Source of the DNA: Deuterostichococcus epilithicus
Taxonomy: Eukaryota > Chlorophyta > Trebouxiophyceae > Prasiolales > Stichococcaceae
Direction: 5' to 3'
Assembly (NCBI GenBank): GCA_033439295.1
Contig: JAVTLE010000005.1
Span: 124,001-188,000 of the forward strand
Length of the DNA stretch: 64,000 nucleotides
Below the pieces are notes generated by a model. That model did not search any database and was not told the origin of the DNA. It saw only the letters and a list, made by a program, of their open reading frames with translations. Each line of letters starts with the position of its first letter. The stretch's first letter is position 1. The translations under genes were made by a program, and so were the position numbers. Of the stretch, positions 24,501 through 37,313 are shown piece after piece.

Positions 24501-27500
24501 TGCCTCGTCGATGGTCCCCTCCCGCAGCTCCTTGCGCGCATTGCGGATGTCTGCACAAGAAGGAAAAGTAAAATAGATTCCATGCTGATTTGCGGTGGCG
24601 TCTGCAGCAAGATGCATCGATTGGCAATCCTGATGGGCGATGAGGCAGGGGGGGTCCCCAAAAGACGCATGCACGTCAGCCGCCGAGACAGAGTGCCTGG
24701 GCGGTGACAGGCTGCCGCACGGGCGTCTGCTGTACGACTGGCAGCAGCTCAACAGCGGGCTCCAGCACGTGGCGGCGACACACGCTGGTGGCGGTGCAGT
24801 GGGCAGGCAACCGCCTCCATGGTGGGAACGCGAGGAGCTTTCAAGAAGCTGTCATATCTGAAGCTGGAAGCTGAAGAAGCTTTCCAAGTGTGGAGGGGTG
24901 CGCACCGTTGGTCTGGGGGAAGGAGCCGATGGTGGTGGTGGGGAAGGCGGGCATCTCGATCTGCTTGGGGCGGCGCACCTCAAAGCCCTCCGACCGCTCG
25001 AACAGCGCCTCCTCCAGCTCCATGTTGTCGTCGGCTGCGGAAGGATCAACACACATGGATTGGTGAGAAAGGTGATGAGGCACACGGATCAGGAGCCGAG
25101 TCCGCGCCGTCCCAAGGCCGCCGGCTGTCTCCGTGGCGGCAGCACAGGCGCTCTGGGAGACGGCAGAGCATGGAGAGGAACGGACATAGCGCGCAGATGG
25201 CAGGCAAGCCAGGGCCGCAGCAGCGCAGGTGAGCCGTGCATCAGGGACGCACTGGGCGGCGCGGGCCCGGGCAGCTGGGCGACCTGCTCGGGGCTCAGGC
25301 CCTCGATGCTTTTTGCCGCGGCCACAATCTGCAGGCGCGCACAGCACGGGCGTCAACGTCTGCCGGAGGCGCAAGGGGAGGCAGGCGAGCAGCGGAGGCA
25401 GGTCGACGCTCGTGCCTGCACGTTACAGCTGCCAGAGTGCCGCAGTTCTTTGGGGTCTGGGCCTCGTCGCCTTTGAGCAATGACAGGAGCGTGGACGCTG
25501 CCCGGGGCAGGGCTCAGGTGCAGCACCGCAGCCAGAAGGGAATTCGCCCAGGCGGCAGCACGAGCGGGACAAAAATTTCAAACTGATATTGAAATCGTAA
25601 GCTGACAGCTGAGAACGAGAAACGAGAAGTACTCGCACCTCGTCCAGCTTTTGGGTGGCGAACGACAGGCGGCCCAGCAGCTGCGACGGCAGCCCCTTCT
25701 CGATGCGCTTGTCCACGGGCAGGTGCTGCAGCGACACCGAGCTGTGCACCGCGACCTTCGTGATGCCCTGCGCATCAACATGGCCACATGGCGTCGGGAA
25801 GTCGGCGTGGATCGGACGGGACAGGGGCTGGGACCCGCGGCAGGGCAGCGCCGATGTGGAATGGGCACAACAAAAGCTGCGGCGCGAGTCGGCTGACCGA
25901 GAAAGCGACAGGGCAGTTCAGACTTCGACAGGAAGCACGGCCGGGAGCAGCTGCAGCGTAGGCCGTCCAGCTGCACAGCAGCCAATGGCATCAGCTGCTC
26001 ATGGCCGAGGAGAACACACGGACGGGCAGTTGCTGCGGAGCCACTATGCTGGGTTCAGGTTCAGCGCAACAGGAGCACCTGCTTGATGAGGGCGCCCAGC
26101 TGGGCGGCGGGCGCGTCGCCGTCGGCCCACACGGAGCGGCCGTCGACAACGCCGGCGCCCAGGCGCTTGTCGGACGGGAAGCCGTGCTTGGCGATCAGGT
26201 CGGCCGTGGCGCAGCCGAGCGCCGAGCCGGGCACACCCAGGAAGTCCAGCGAGATGCCCTGTAGTAAGAAAGACACAAGACGCCGAGACGCGGATTAGCT
26301 GTGCTGATCACAAAGCTGCCGCTGAGGCAGGCAGACGAGCGAGGAAGCCAACTGAGTTCGAATAACAGCAGTGCAGCATCTGGCAATGCCATGCCCCGAG
26401 GGACGTTTCGCTGGCAGTGCTTGGCTGCAGCGCAGCAGCAAGGCAAATAAATTTTGCACAATGGGCCAGCGGCAGCACACGCAGACGCACAACAGAGGCA
26501 GGGACTCCGCACCTGCACCGGCAGCTGCACCACCCAGGGGTAGGTGTCGCCGATGTCGTCGTACATAGTGACCAGTTGCAGCGACAGGCCCACGGCGGAC
26601 AGCGCCTCGAAGGTCTTCTTGAAGTCGGCCTCTAGGGTGGCCGCGTGCGACAGCGTCAGCACCGGCTCCTGGACCTGCACCTCCGGCACGCCCAGCTCCT
26701 GCGGGGTTGTCAGCAGGTTTAGGGCGAGGACAGAAACGGCGTTTGGGCGCAGGCGCAGCTGCAAGCTTCCCTGCACGGCAGTGACCGGCAGCGCCGGTGG
26801 GGTCTCGGGCGCCCCTGCCTGTGTGCTGACAAAGGCAGACACGCTTCCGGAAAGTATCACAGTGCACTTGAGGGGATAGACACGGGTGTGTGTCGGCTGA
26901 CAAGCTGCTGCTGCTGCGTGCATCTGCAGGAAACAGAAGAAACACCCGGCAGGAAGATGCACGGCACCGCGCCTTGAGCTGCTTGAGGACGTCCACGTAG
27001 GCGGGGATGAGGCGGGCCACCAGTTCGGAGCGGCTGACGCCCTCCGCCACCGTGGCCAGGCCCACCAGCGTGTTGGGGCCTGCAAGAGGTTAGTGTGGGA
27101 CTGGTCTCAGTTGCCGTTTGAGATGGAACCTGAAGAAATGTGTTGTGAGCCACACAGTCTCAGCTGCCATCTGAGGTGGAGCCTGAAGAAATGCGTTCCG
27201 TGACCACACAGCGGTGGCTGGCTCAGCTTCGCGCAGGTCTGAGAGCGCAAGCGCGACAGTCAGCCACTGGGCACCGATCCCGCTTTGGAGGCAGAGGCCA
27301 TTCGGCAACCCCATCCCAAGGCAGTGAGGCACCAGGCTGTGCATCTGCGTGACTGCTTTACAGAGGTGCTCGAGAGCGGACGCACCCAGCAGAATTGGTA
27401 CTGCGTGCTCCTTGCCGACGGCGGCCTGGCCGCGCTTGACCTTGTCGATGAAGTCGGCAAAGTCGGGCGCCGGCTGCGTGTCCTGCGTCAGCTCCGGCTT

Positions 27501-29378
27501 CAGGTAGTCTGCACAAGGAAAACCAACACTGCTAGACTCCAGCATCGTTTGAGGCAGCAGAGGTCGCGCTGCAGCAGGACGCACCGCCAGAGCACGCTCA
27601 CTGCTGCACTGGCTGATGAGGCGAGGACGCCGCTGGCAGCGTCAAAGTGCGCCGCAGCACCTTTGCTTTCACGGATCAGAACTCACGGCTGCATTGCTGC
27701 CTAAATGCCGACAGTGTAACCCTGATAATGAATGCAAAACATGCATAGGCAGGAAAGGCGCACGGTAGTTGGTGTCGAAGTACTTGGACATGTCAAGTGC
27801 GAGCTGAATATCGTCGGTGCCGCGCGCCATGGCGAAGTACTGCTCCAGGCCCTTGAGCGCGGCAAAGCGCGGCGGCGCCAGCCCCAGGTAGTACACCCAG
27901 TCCAGCGTCTGCGCGGGGTTGAGCCAAGTCAATGTTGCTCTCTTGCCTGGCAAAGCGTGCGTGTGGCGGCATTGACTCAGAAAAGCAGAGTTGCAAAAAA
28001 AAGGATATATTCCCAGCAACTGCCGCGCAGGTGCTCACAGCTTCAAATTATTCCAACGTGCACTTCCTGCGGTGTTCTCTTTGCCAGATCCTGACGGGAA
28101 CGAATTGCAACCGAAGGCTCTCTCTGGCGCTAGGAAAGGATTCTCAAATGAAATGATACAGTGGGGGCACACCTGGTCGTACAGGGTGCCGTCCAGGCCG
28201 ACGAGCTGGATGCCGGCATCCAGCTGCGCCTGCCAGGCATCGGCCTGCACCTTGGTCGCAGTGGCCAGCAGGTCCTCCTGACTGATGCGCTTCTTCCAGA
28301 AGCTGCAGCCAGGTAGGGTGGTGGACACACGGTCAGATACTGCTGTGCATGCCATGTCGTGCTCACGCTGCAATGCCGAGGAAAATGATGGGATCCAGTG
28401 AGCCTATCCCTGACGCTGCGCAGGAGGTGCGGCAGACATCAAAATGATGGTCCCCAAGAGTGTAGCAAGGGCAAACTCATTGGCCACTTCACACGCAGGT
28501 GATGTCAGCGTGAAGCTGTGATTGCCTGGAAGCAGCTTTGTGTTTGAGTGTGCATGACGTGGTGGATGTGCACCAGTAGCACATTCGGGTTCATCTTTGC
28601 CTTCACGTGGCGGTGGACAGTGTGAAATGTGATGTGCGATTGGATGCATGCTGCTGCCCAATGCCGAACATGCAGATGCCAGCTCCGTTGACACATTCGA
28701 TCGGGCACTAGTGGATTCGAACCACTGCCTGCTAGCAGAATTGACCAGCCGCTCTACCGCTGAGCTAAGGTCCCTTGGTGTCTGTGTCAACGGAGTGGAC
28801 ATTGCATGCTTGGCAGAGAGCAGCAGTTGCATGCCTGCATCTGATGCACGTGTGGCGGACAACGAAGGAAAGGTGTGTGGCGAGAGAGAGGAGAGCAGGG
28901 GTGTCCCTGCGTGGCGCATGCCTGCAGCACCACCTTCAACGCCAGCCAGGGCCCTACCACACAGCTCAGACAGTAGGGCACACAGCAGCAGAGATCAGAA
29001 AGGGTTGTGGAGCAAAAGGCAGCGAGAAACAGGACCAGCAGGGAACTTCCCCTGCGCAGCCTCTGAGTGAGAGGCCGCCTGAACAGCGAGTATGTTCGTG
29101 GGCGACTGCAGGAAGAGTAGAAGCTTGTACCTCTCAAGGGCGCGCTTCATCTCGCGGTTGGGCCCGATGCGAGGGAAGCCTGCAGACCAGCAATCCAGTC
29201 AACTTGTCAACTGACGGTTGATAAAAGAGCAGGAAAAAGCACGAGCTTGACATAAACCTCTTAACGAGTCGGAGAGCATCTCTGCAAGCCCAGATCTTCG
29301 ACGATCACGATCATACACACACAGGAGCTCTGGTTGAAAGGACGCACCGATGGTGGAGGTGGTGATCTCGAGCGCCAT
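21511..29378 (-). CDS. METE: Cobalamin-independent methionine synthase
   Basis: It transfers a methyl group from 5-methyltetrahydropteroyl-polyglutamate to homocysteine, the last step of methionine synthesis without vitamin B12. About nineteen exons can be followed on the minus strand. They begin at the ATG at 29378 ([11 protein letters not shown]) joined to [17 protein letters not shown] (29179-29131), continue through [113 protein letters not shown] and [10 protein letters not shown], and end with [20 protein letters not shown], stop at 21511. The zinc ligands are present: His and Cys of [11 protein letters not shown] (about 22700), Glu of LTIENSRS, and Cys of NPDCGLKTR. Both homologous halves are represented, so the enzyme looks complete. 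In several green algae METE transcription is repressed by B12; no such element could be identified here. Confidence 0.96.
22626..22641 (+). repeat. Two TTTAGGG telomere-type units
   Basis: GGTTTAGGGTTTAGGG lies in a METE intron. TTTAGGG is the plant-type telomere unit, also used by some green algae. Two units could arise by chance. Confidence 0.4.
22777..22866. repeat. Tandem duplication in METE intron
   Basis: A segment with CGAGGGGCTG and TGGAGG is repeated about 52 bases on with about 85 percent identity by eye. Confidence 0.65.
27105..27211. repeat. 53-base tandem duplication in METE intron
   Basis: Two copies start at 27105 and 27158 with TCTCAG, share CTGAAGAAATG, and end in CCACACAG. 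They differ at about nine positions. Confidence 0.75.
28703..28774 (-). tRNA. tRNA-like sequence, probably degenerate
   Basis: Read on the minus strand, 72 bases start GGGACCTTAGCTCAGCGGTA and end with AGTGGTTCGAATCCACT then AGTGCCC. The D arm (GCTC/GAGC) and T arm (AGTGG/CCACT around TTCGAAT) pair perfectly. The acceptor stem has two mismatches, and the anticodon arm fits only as six pairs (two or three wobble) around CAATTCT, without the usual U33. It lies in a METE intron on the same strand. It may be a tRNA pseudogene or a highly divergent tRNA; I cannot assign an amino acid. Confidence 0.45.
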
Positions 29379-30623
29379 GGCTGCAGGTATATTGGACCGG
29401 AAAGGAGCGGAGATGTCCTGCAGGCATTGAAGTTTGCAGTCAGCACCGTGTCAAACCCTGCTGCTGCCGATGAGCTATTGCCGCCGGTTGAGCTGGACGT
29501 TTGTCCTGCCACACAACCGTGATTCAACGCTCGGGGGCAGCTAGCCCTTGAAAGTTACTGAGGGAGTCCGTCCATCGCAGCATCCATTCCCGGAAACACT
29601 GCGGGATACTTGCTGCCGCATGGAGCACGAGGGGGGCAGCCAGCAACTGCAACGCGTGTGTTGCGTGGGATCAGGTTTTGAACCAGAGTACGGCCAAAGT
29701 GGTGCACAAATCGCCGGTGCACACAACATGGTGGACAGATAAGTCAGGAATGCCGAGCGGCCGCGACCGATCGGCGCGCAACAGCAGCCGTCAGGAATAT
29801 GCGCCGGGATCAAGATGGCGGCACGGATCACACACCTTGAGCTTGGAACCGGGGCGGGCGAGGGTCGCGGCGTCCGAAGCAGGCAGCTTGGTTGACCGAC
29901 AAGGGTTTCGTAGCGTGGCAGAAGTCTTGGAGCGAGGCAATTAGCAGGTAAGGCCGCCCAGGCACAGCTTCGCGAAGTCGTGTGGCCAGTCTGCACGGAC
30001 TGAGAGTCTCACAGCGGGAACCCGCCCAAATTAGCACAGGGCGCCCAACGGGATGCGCATTCCAGTTTGCCAAGCATCATTCTGCTATTTTCTGTCCCGT
30101 ATCTGTCTTCCTTGCCGTATTCCATTGCTCGATCCGAAACCAAGGCCCGTACATGTGGGGTTTGTCGGGCAACCTCCTCAGATTTCGACATGCGATGTCG
30201 GAACCGGCCATTCACGATCGGCTATCGGCCTCGAGCATCGCATGCCCAGCATGCTTACGCAGGAGGCCACGTCATAAAGCTTTTCTACTGCTCGTGACAC
30301 TCGCTTCGAAGGAGGGCGACCCGCAGCGCACAGCCAACAGGTCAGCGAATGCGGCATTTTGACGAAGCATGATGTATGAACGGCATGCGTTCTTTGATCA
30401 TACCTGGCACTGAGCTTCTGAAACTTTCGATCACCTTCGTAATCAAACCATCCATCAAGCCGCAGAAAGCAGCTCAACTACGAAATTGCGGCCATTGCAC
30501 TGCCGGTGCGGCGCTCGCCCTGTGCATGCGGCATGACATGCAGGGTTTCGGCAGCAGTCGTCTTTGCGTGGCATAGCACTGGAACAGACACGAGTCGCCA
30601 TTGCACATCGCACTCGCCTGCAG
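29379..30623. other. Divergent region between METE and MATE genes
   Basis: This region should hold the METE promoter (-) and the promoter and first exon(s) of the MATE gene (+). It is less GC-rich than its surroundings. No MATE-like leader could be recognised. Confidence 0.4.
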
Positions 30624-33600
30624 ACACTTGCGACGCTTGCCGCCGACCCGCTGGCCTCGCTGGTCGACACGGCATGGCTCGGTCACCTGGGCACCTATGA
30701 GCTGGCCGGGGTGCGCAACTCTTTTCCACAGACGCACACTCCTTGGCAGAGGCTCGTCCTTGCAGAAGTGATGGATTCGTAGCTCCCGCGCTGCTGCCTG
30801 AGATGCGCTGCAGGTTGGAGGTCGCATGGCTCATTTTGTCCCAGTATGGCCAGCTACGGCGGCAGCTGCCAACAGGGACCCATTGCGCACCTGCGCGCAC
30901 CGGCACAGCAGCTCTGCAGGTCTCTCCCAGAATCTTAAAGCCTGTCCCGATCGAGGCCTGCACCAATGCAGGTGGGGGTTGCGCTCAGTGTGTACAGCAC
31001 CATCACCCGGCTCCTGAATGCGCCACTGCTGTCCGTGACCACGACGGCGGTGGCGGGCGCCCTGGGCCGCACAGAAGGTGGGTTTTCAGTCAACACCAGG
31101 CCATGCGCGCATCTCCGTCCAGGCCCCTGTGTGCTGCCAGCCGGCTGCACCAAGGCACGCAGGGCATGCGGGCGTGCACGGCTGGCTCCCTGTCAAGTGC
31201 TCTGGCCGGTTGTGCAAGACGTTGCAGATGCATACAGATGCCTGCTGGAATGAGTTGAGAGGAGCAACTTTGAGTTCTTTCGACCCGCAGCCGGTGAGGC
31301 GGAGGAGGCGGAGATTGGCCGCGCAGCAACAACGGCGCTTCTGGTGGCGCTCCTGATTGGCGGCATCGAGGTGCGTCTCCGGGCGAACCCTCCAGAGCTT
31401 CTGGAAACCGTGGACGCAGCAGCTGCTTTTCTCTTGCAGCCAAGCACTGCGTCTGCTGCCCCATGCAACGACCTGCCCCCCCAGCCCCGGGTGCAGCGCA
31501 GCACGCTGCGCCGCAGCGGCGAGCGGCAGGAGGCCGCGCAGCAGATGGTCAGGGCTCGTGGACCCTCCGTTTCACAAGGGCGGCCTGCTGCTGGCACTGC
31601 AAAAGCTCAAGACCCGTGGACCCTCGTATGCTGCCAGGGCGGCCTGCTGCTGGCGACGCTGGCCTGGGGCCTCGGGGCGTGGGGCGCCCCCGACGGCTCG
31701 CCGCTGCACCCGGCGGCGGCGGACTACCTGCGCTGGCGCGCTCTGGGGGCGCCCGCCTACGCGCTGCTGCTCGCCTGCCAGGCACGTCGTCCGGATTGAA
31801 GTTCCAAACCTTTCAGAACAAGAAAGCCTGCGTCTGAAAAGCGTTGGGGCGAGTATCGGATCCGGCTGGGCATGGCGGCGACGTCATGGCTGTGGGGGTG
31901 GCAACAGCGTGCTGAGAGCCTGGATCAAGCCCTTGATTGCGCTGGCACGTGTCTCATTCCCCCTGCCAGCTCGCATTCGCTTGTCCCAATCAGGAGACGC
32001 AGTGCAAATGTTCGAGCAGGGGCATGCATGGGGGACTGGGCACTGCCAAAGCTCATCCACGACTATTGTCGGCAAATGGAGCCCGACACCAGCTGCGCAA
32101 GCCAGCTGTCACATCCACCGCTTTGTACAGGGCGTGTTCAGGGGGCTGGGCGACACGAAGGCGCCGCTGTATGCGACGATAGGAGTGTCCGTCGCCAACA
32201 TCGCGCTGTGCCCGGCACTCATCTTTGGCGCCGGCTGGGGCGTGCGGGGCGCCGCCCTCGCCACGGTGCTTGCAGAGGTGAGCACTGACGTTTAATTAAC
32301 AGCAGCTGGCGCGGCCGGCAAAACACGCGCGGGGTGGCGCAGCTGGTGGGTCCAGTGATTCCAGTGAGTCAGTCGGCCGCTCATGTGGGGTCCTGCGGGG
32401 TGCTGCCGCTCGGCAGCGACAGAGCACAGTGCGCAGCGTCCGCCAGCTGGCAATGGCGGCGAGGCGGCCGCAGAGGTCGCCAGGCAGAAGATGTAATGTG
32501 CTCAACAGCCACTCAGCATCCAAGAAGGCGACGAGAATCCCTTCATTGCAACAGGCCGCCGGCTGCGCGTGGCTGCTGCAGGAGCTCGATGAACGAGCAT
32601 CCTTCGTTGCACAGGCCGCCAGCTGCGCGTGGCTGCTGCGGGAGCTCAATCAAACGAACGTCCTTCGTTGCACAGGCCGCCAGCTGCGCGTGGCTGCTAC
32701 GGGAGCTCAATCGAACGAATGTGCTTCGTTGCACAGGCCGCCGGCTGCGCGTGGCTGCTGTGGGAGCTCAACCGGCGGCACCCGCTGCGGGCGGCGGGCG
32801 CGGCGGCGGTCGCCAGCACCGTCACGCTGCTGCGCCCGACCGGGCTGCTGGTGCTGCGCACTGCGGCGCTGTCGGCGCCGCTAGCGCTGGCCAGCTCGCT
32901 GGCGGCGCGCACCGATGGGTGTGTTCTATATAAAACAACAGAAATGAAAACTGCTGCCGTGACATGCGCTCAAAGACCGCGTGTTTTAGTTCATTGGGAA
33001 CCTTCTCCCCGCTTGTGCAGCTCGATCGCAGCCGAGATTCACAGCGCGACCTGCAAGCGGGCTTGCAGGGCGGCGATGCCAGCGGCGCTGGGCATTCGGG
33101 TGGTCAGCCCTTGATTTCTCATGCGCCATCCCATGCGCTGAAATCACAGCGTGATGATGCTCCAGGTTGCCCACGGTTGTCGACGATTAGGTAGCCTCGC
33201 CAGACTCGATTCCCGGTGGCGTCTATCGAGCATCTGCATGCCTTCTGTCAGCACAGGTCCAGCAGGCAGCCCGCAGGCACTAGACTCAGGGTCCAGACAC
33301 CGCCTCGCGGGGACACGACCTGCTGCGGACTTGGTGACATGCACACTCCTGGTCATAATCATCGAGGTGCTTGTGACTGTCCTGATCAAGTGATTGATCG
33401 AGTCGAGAGGGCTGGCAGGCCGCACCCGGCAACGCACCAGATATATTCTCAGCTGCGGCTCGCGCTCTGCTGTGCCTCTTACTGCTCTCGTAAATCACCG
33501 CTCAAACAGAGGCCTCCTATAAGATGATGATGATGGCATTGTGGCTGCAGCTGGAACTGCGCACAGGCCGCGCGCAGCGGCGCTCCAGATCCCCTTCCAG

Positions 33601-35208
33601 ATGTGCTGGCATTGGATCCCCAAACCCTGCGTACCGTTCCAATCCGGCTGCAGCTTCAGCTTGACATTTAATTGACGAACAGGCCGCACGCGGCGGCGCA
33701 CCAGATCTGCTTCCAGCTGTGGCTCGCGTCTAGCCTGCTGGCGGACGCGCTGGCCGTCGCGGCGCAGTCGTTGCTGGCGCGGCGGCTCGCGGCACGGCAG
33801 CCGGCTGCCGGGCAGGTGCGGATTGGCGCCGTGTCATCTCTGACAATTGCAAGCCACGCAACTGTGTGTGCCGGAGCCGCAGCCGGCGCTGGGCCACATC
33901 GCAGTGCAGCATGCAAGCATAAATTGCGAGTGCGACAGCAGGGCCGCCGCGATCCTTCGAATCGGCAGCTCATCATTCAACAAAAATGCCTTAGCATATG
34001 TCATGTTGGGGCTGCTTCACCCGCCCCCCGCGCACCCGCCAGTGCGGCCCACCTGCTGCTGCCAAACTCTTCCGCCTGCGATGTACACGCGGTACCGGCG
34101 GTGACAGCAAAAGTCGTCTCTGTCTCCTACCCTGTCCCCGCCCTTCACCTATGGGACAGCAGGCGCGCAGCGCAGCCCGCATGCGCATAAAGCCAATGCT
34201 GGCAGAGGACACCCCCACTGCCGCGCGCAGGCTGTCGTGACGGAGACGGTCAAGCTGGCAGTGCTTCTGGGCGGCATCCTCGGAGGCGGGTTGTTGCTGG
34301 GCGGCCCCACGGCGCTGCGGCTGTTCACGTCAGACCCCGCGACGCTGGCGGCCGCGGCGCCGCTGCTGCCGCTGGTAGCCGCGTCACAGCCCATCAATGC
34401 GCTGGCCTTCGTGTGGGACGGTGCGGGAAACCCTTAGACCTTCTCAGTATCACATGGCAGCTTGTTGTTGCCAGGCGGGCGCTCCTGCCTACCTGCATCC
34501 CGAGCACATCCGGGATACATCTGTAAATTGACAGGTTTCTCGGGCGCTGCCGTTGCAGGAGTGCTGTACGGCGCCGATGGCTTTGGGTATGGCGCGAGGG
34601 CGATGGCGGCCTGCGCGCTGCCGGCAATCGCGGTGATGCTGGCGGGGCGGGAAATGGACGGTGCCGGCGCTCAGGCACGTCTCTTCAGGGGTTGCAAGGG
34701 ACCTTTATGTACCCCTAGTCTGGCCTCTCAGGATGGACATTCATGTGGCAACCCTCGATGGAGACGGCTCTCAAGCTCTTTACCAATGTGCAATCACCCG
34801 CCCTTGCCACGCGCTGCAGCAACACTGCTGATTTGCGGGGCTAAGCGGACTGCAGGGCAGCGGCTTCATGGGCACTCTGTATCGCGATGCCCGACAGCGA
34901 GGGGGTCGACACTGGCGCCCATTGAGCAGAGTTATTCCGCCGAATAGGGCTGCGGGTGGAAGCCATCAGCACCGCTCAGCATCGGCTTTTTGCACTTTGG
35001 GGAATGGCTTCCTCACATGCTTGGCGGGGCTGGATTTTGAGGTCGCACCTGACGGCTTGTGGTGCTACTGCAGTTGGGGGCCGTGTGGGCGGGCCTGCTG
35101 ACGGTCAACGTGCTGCGGTCCATCAGCATATGGGCGCCCTACAGGCAGCGGTGGCCGCCCTTCCAGCGCCTCCGCCTGGATGCGGCGTCACGTTCAGAGC
35201 CATCATGA
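30624..35208 (+). CDS. MATE family multidrug/organic ion transporter
   Basis: MATE proteins export small organic molecules across membranes using a proton or sodium gradient and have 12 helices. In-phase exons: to 30710 (LAADPLASLVDTAWLGHLG, the conserved first helix), 30972-31077, 31291-31370, 31638-31781, 32131-32277 (FRGLGDTKAPLYATIGVSV), 32737-32918, 33683-33815 (AAHQICFQLWLASSLLADAL, the conserved start of the second half), 34231-34420 and 34559 onward (GVLYGADGFGYGARAMAA). The last exon is 35074-35208, ending after VNVLRSISIWAPYRQRW. One donor (31782) must be GC. The start codon and a piece between about 34660 and 35073 are unresolved. DTX/EDS5-like plastid or plasma-membrane location cannot be decided. 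Three introns carry repeated partial copies of the next exon. Confidence 0.88.
31579..31598 (+). repeat. Partial copy of MATE exon start
   Basis: GGGCGGCCTGCTGCTGGC here repeats the start of the real exon at 31637-31654. Both are preceded 20-25 bases earlier by CGTGGACCCTC. Confidence 0.7.
32552..32790 (+). repeat. Four tandem 60-base copies of a MATE exon start
   Basis: Copies start at 32552, 32612, 32673 and 32734 with CAGGCCGCC[GA]GCTGCGCGTG and GGAGCTC. Only the fourth continues as coding sequence. Each copy includes its own CAG acceptor, so alternative splice acceptors are present. Confidence 0.9.
33415..33730 (+). repeat. Two decayed copies upstream of a MATE exon
   Basis: The real exon start (33683, CCGCACGCGGCGGCGCACCAG) is echoed near 33419 (CCGCACCCGGCAACGCACCAG) and 33566 (CCGCGCGCAGCGGCGCTCCAG), each followed by related sequence. 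Confidence 0.8.
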
Positions 35209-36122
35209 GCAGAGGGGTTTCAGGAAAGGGTGAACTTCACTTCACTGGGGGGATTGAACTGCCTCTAGATGTTGAAATATACTACAAACACATGCTGAGA
35301 CTACCCTGTTCAATATCAGCCACTCGGGACCAGCCACCGCACTCACAGGCAAGACCTCCTACAGGTTCAGCACCTGTTCTGCCTCCACGAGCCGTCCGCG
35401 CGGCCAATATACGGATTAGGCGAGTACACAACCACTGCTGCATGGCGGCACCTCACAGGCTCAACGGCTACGATCCACAACCTTTCTCCCCTGTCTCCCC
35501 CAGCCAGCCTCGACATGTCGGTATCGTGATCACGTATGTCTGGGTGTCCAGACAGCAGGAAATTGACGCTCATGAGGCGCGCTGCGCATGGGCGGGCGCC
35601 CGTGGCAGCCGCCCGGTGGCGTCGCTGTGCACTGACACAGTGGCGGCGCCCGCCGGCTTGATGGCCTGCACGCAGGCACAATGCTCGCCGAGTCAAGACA
35701 CCACTGTCCTCGTGAAAGCGGGCCTGGAGCCGGCGGAAGACCTTCCTTCGCTGCGCTATCAGGGTGTCGGGCATCAGGCATCAAGACTAGGATGTGCTGC
35801 TGGTGACTGGGCGGCAGTTTCAGGCCGTCAACACTTCAACCTTGATGGGGGTCACGCGGTGCAGCAGCGGAGCGGCGGCCCGTGCGGCGCCGGAGGCAAC
35901 CTGCTGCCGCATCTGCTGCCGCATTGCCTCGATTGGCGACACCTGCGTGCACAGTGCACTTGACTATGTCACGAGACATGTGCCCATGCTGCGGCAGCCA
36001 CAGCAGCTGCATCGACAGCACATGTCTGTCACCTGCGGTCTACACTGACATGGCACCAACAGGCCGAGTGGGTGTCCTTGAAAGAAACGCGATTATCTAC
36101 CCATCAATATGATGAATTATTA
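35209..36122. other. Convergent spacer
   Basis: This spacer lies between the MATE stop (+) and the stop of the ENTH/ArfGAP gene (-). I see no supported gene. Confidence 0.4.
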
Positions 36123-37277
36123 TTATGTTACACGATGAAAACATACCCGCGGAGCGATGGGTGCCCGGAAGCCCAAGCCGCCGCTGCCAATCGCATCGAT
36201 GCCGTTCAGCTCGCTGCCTGGCGCGGCGGCGCCGAAACCAAAGGGCGGCACGGGCGCTGTGAAGCTGCCATAGGGCGCAGACTGTTGTGCCTGCGGCTGC
36301 GGCGCCGCCGCCGACGGCTGGTGCTGCGGCTGCTGCTGCTGCGCGCCGTCGGCGTGCGGCCTTGCTGGCGGAGGCGCCCGCTCGAAGGCTGCCTCATGCT
36401 GCTGCTGCTGCTGCAGCTGCTGGGGGGCCGGCCTTGCGGCACCCTGGCCACTGCCGACGGCGTCCAGAGGGTTGTACGGGCGCCGAGGGCGGCTGGAGAA
36501 GCGGGAGGTGTAGATCTGCGGCGCCGGCGCCGGCCCGTACACCGCCGGCTGGTCGTCAGGCTGCTGCTGCTGCTGCGGCGCCGGCGGCTGCTCGGGCGGC
36601 AGCACCGGCTCCACGGCCACCACCTTGGCACGCGCCAGCCTGCAGCCAGACCCATGCCGGGGTGAGCAGCACACTCTCTAAAAACTGCATCACCGCCCCA
36701 GCGTCCAGACTAATCGTCCCATGTGATGGGAGATACGATCAAAAGCATCGCTGCCAATCCCTGCTGGGCGGCGCAGCCTGTGAAGAAGCGAGAGCACTAG
36801 CACACAGCCCCGAGGCATCAGCCAGAAATGACGGCGTCTGTTGACTGCAGCAGCCAACAGAGCACCATCAACGCCTTCGATGCATGCTGGCCGAGCGCTG
36901 TTGAAGGCACACACAGCACACATGCGTCATTCCCCCACCTGTCCAGAGCTGCCTGTGCGACCGACATGGGCGAGCCAGCCGCCGCCGCCCAGCCGCCGCT
37001 GGCAGTGTAGCCGGCCCCCTGCTGGTAGCCCATTGCCGAACGTGCCCGCGCCACCGCCGCCGCATCAGGCTGCCGCCGCTGCTGCTGCGGCGCATCAGCG
37101 CTGCCGTCGGAGGCCGAGCCGGCAGCGGCCTCAGGACCAGCGGTCGACGGCTGCAGTGACGCCGCATGCGGGGCGGCGGGCGACGGTGCGAATGGGTCAA
37201 GCCGCGGCCCCAGCTGCGCTGGCCGCCGAGGCCCAGCGGCATCCATGACTGAAGGCGCCGCTGGCCGCTGCTGCCTT

Positions 37278-37313
<36 letters not shown>

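Noticed and set aside
29640-29700. Second tRNA suggested by GGTTTTGAACCAGAG
   Set aside because: The T-arm-like piece has no D arm or acceptor partner nearby.
32552-32733. Three extra MATE exons
   Set aside because: Only the fourth copy runs on into a long conserved segment; the first three repeat the same 20 residues.
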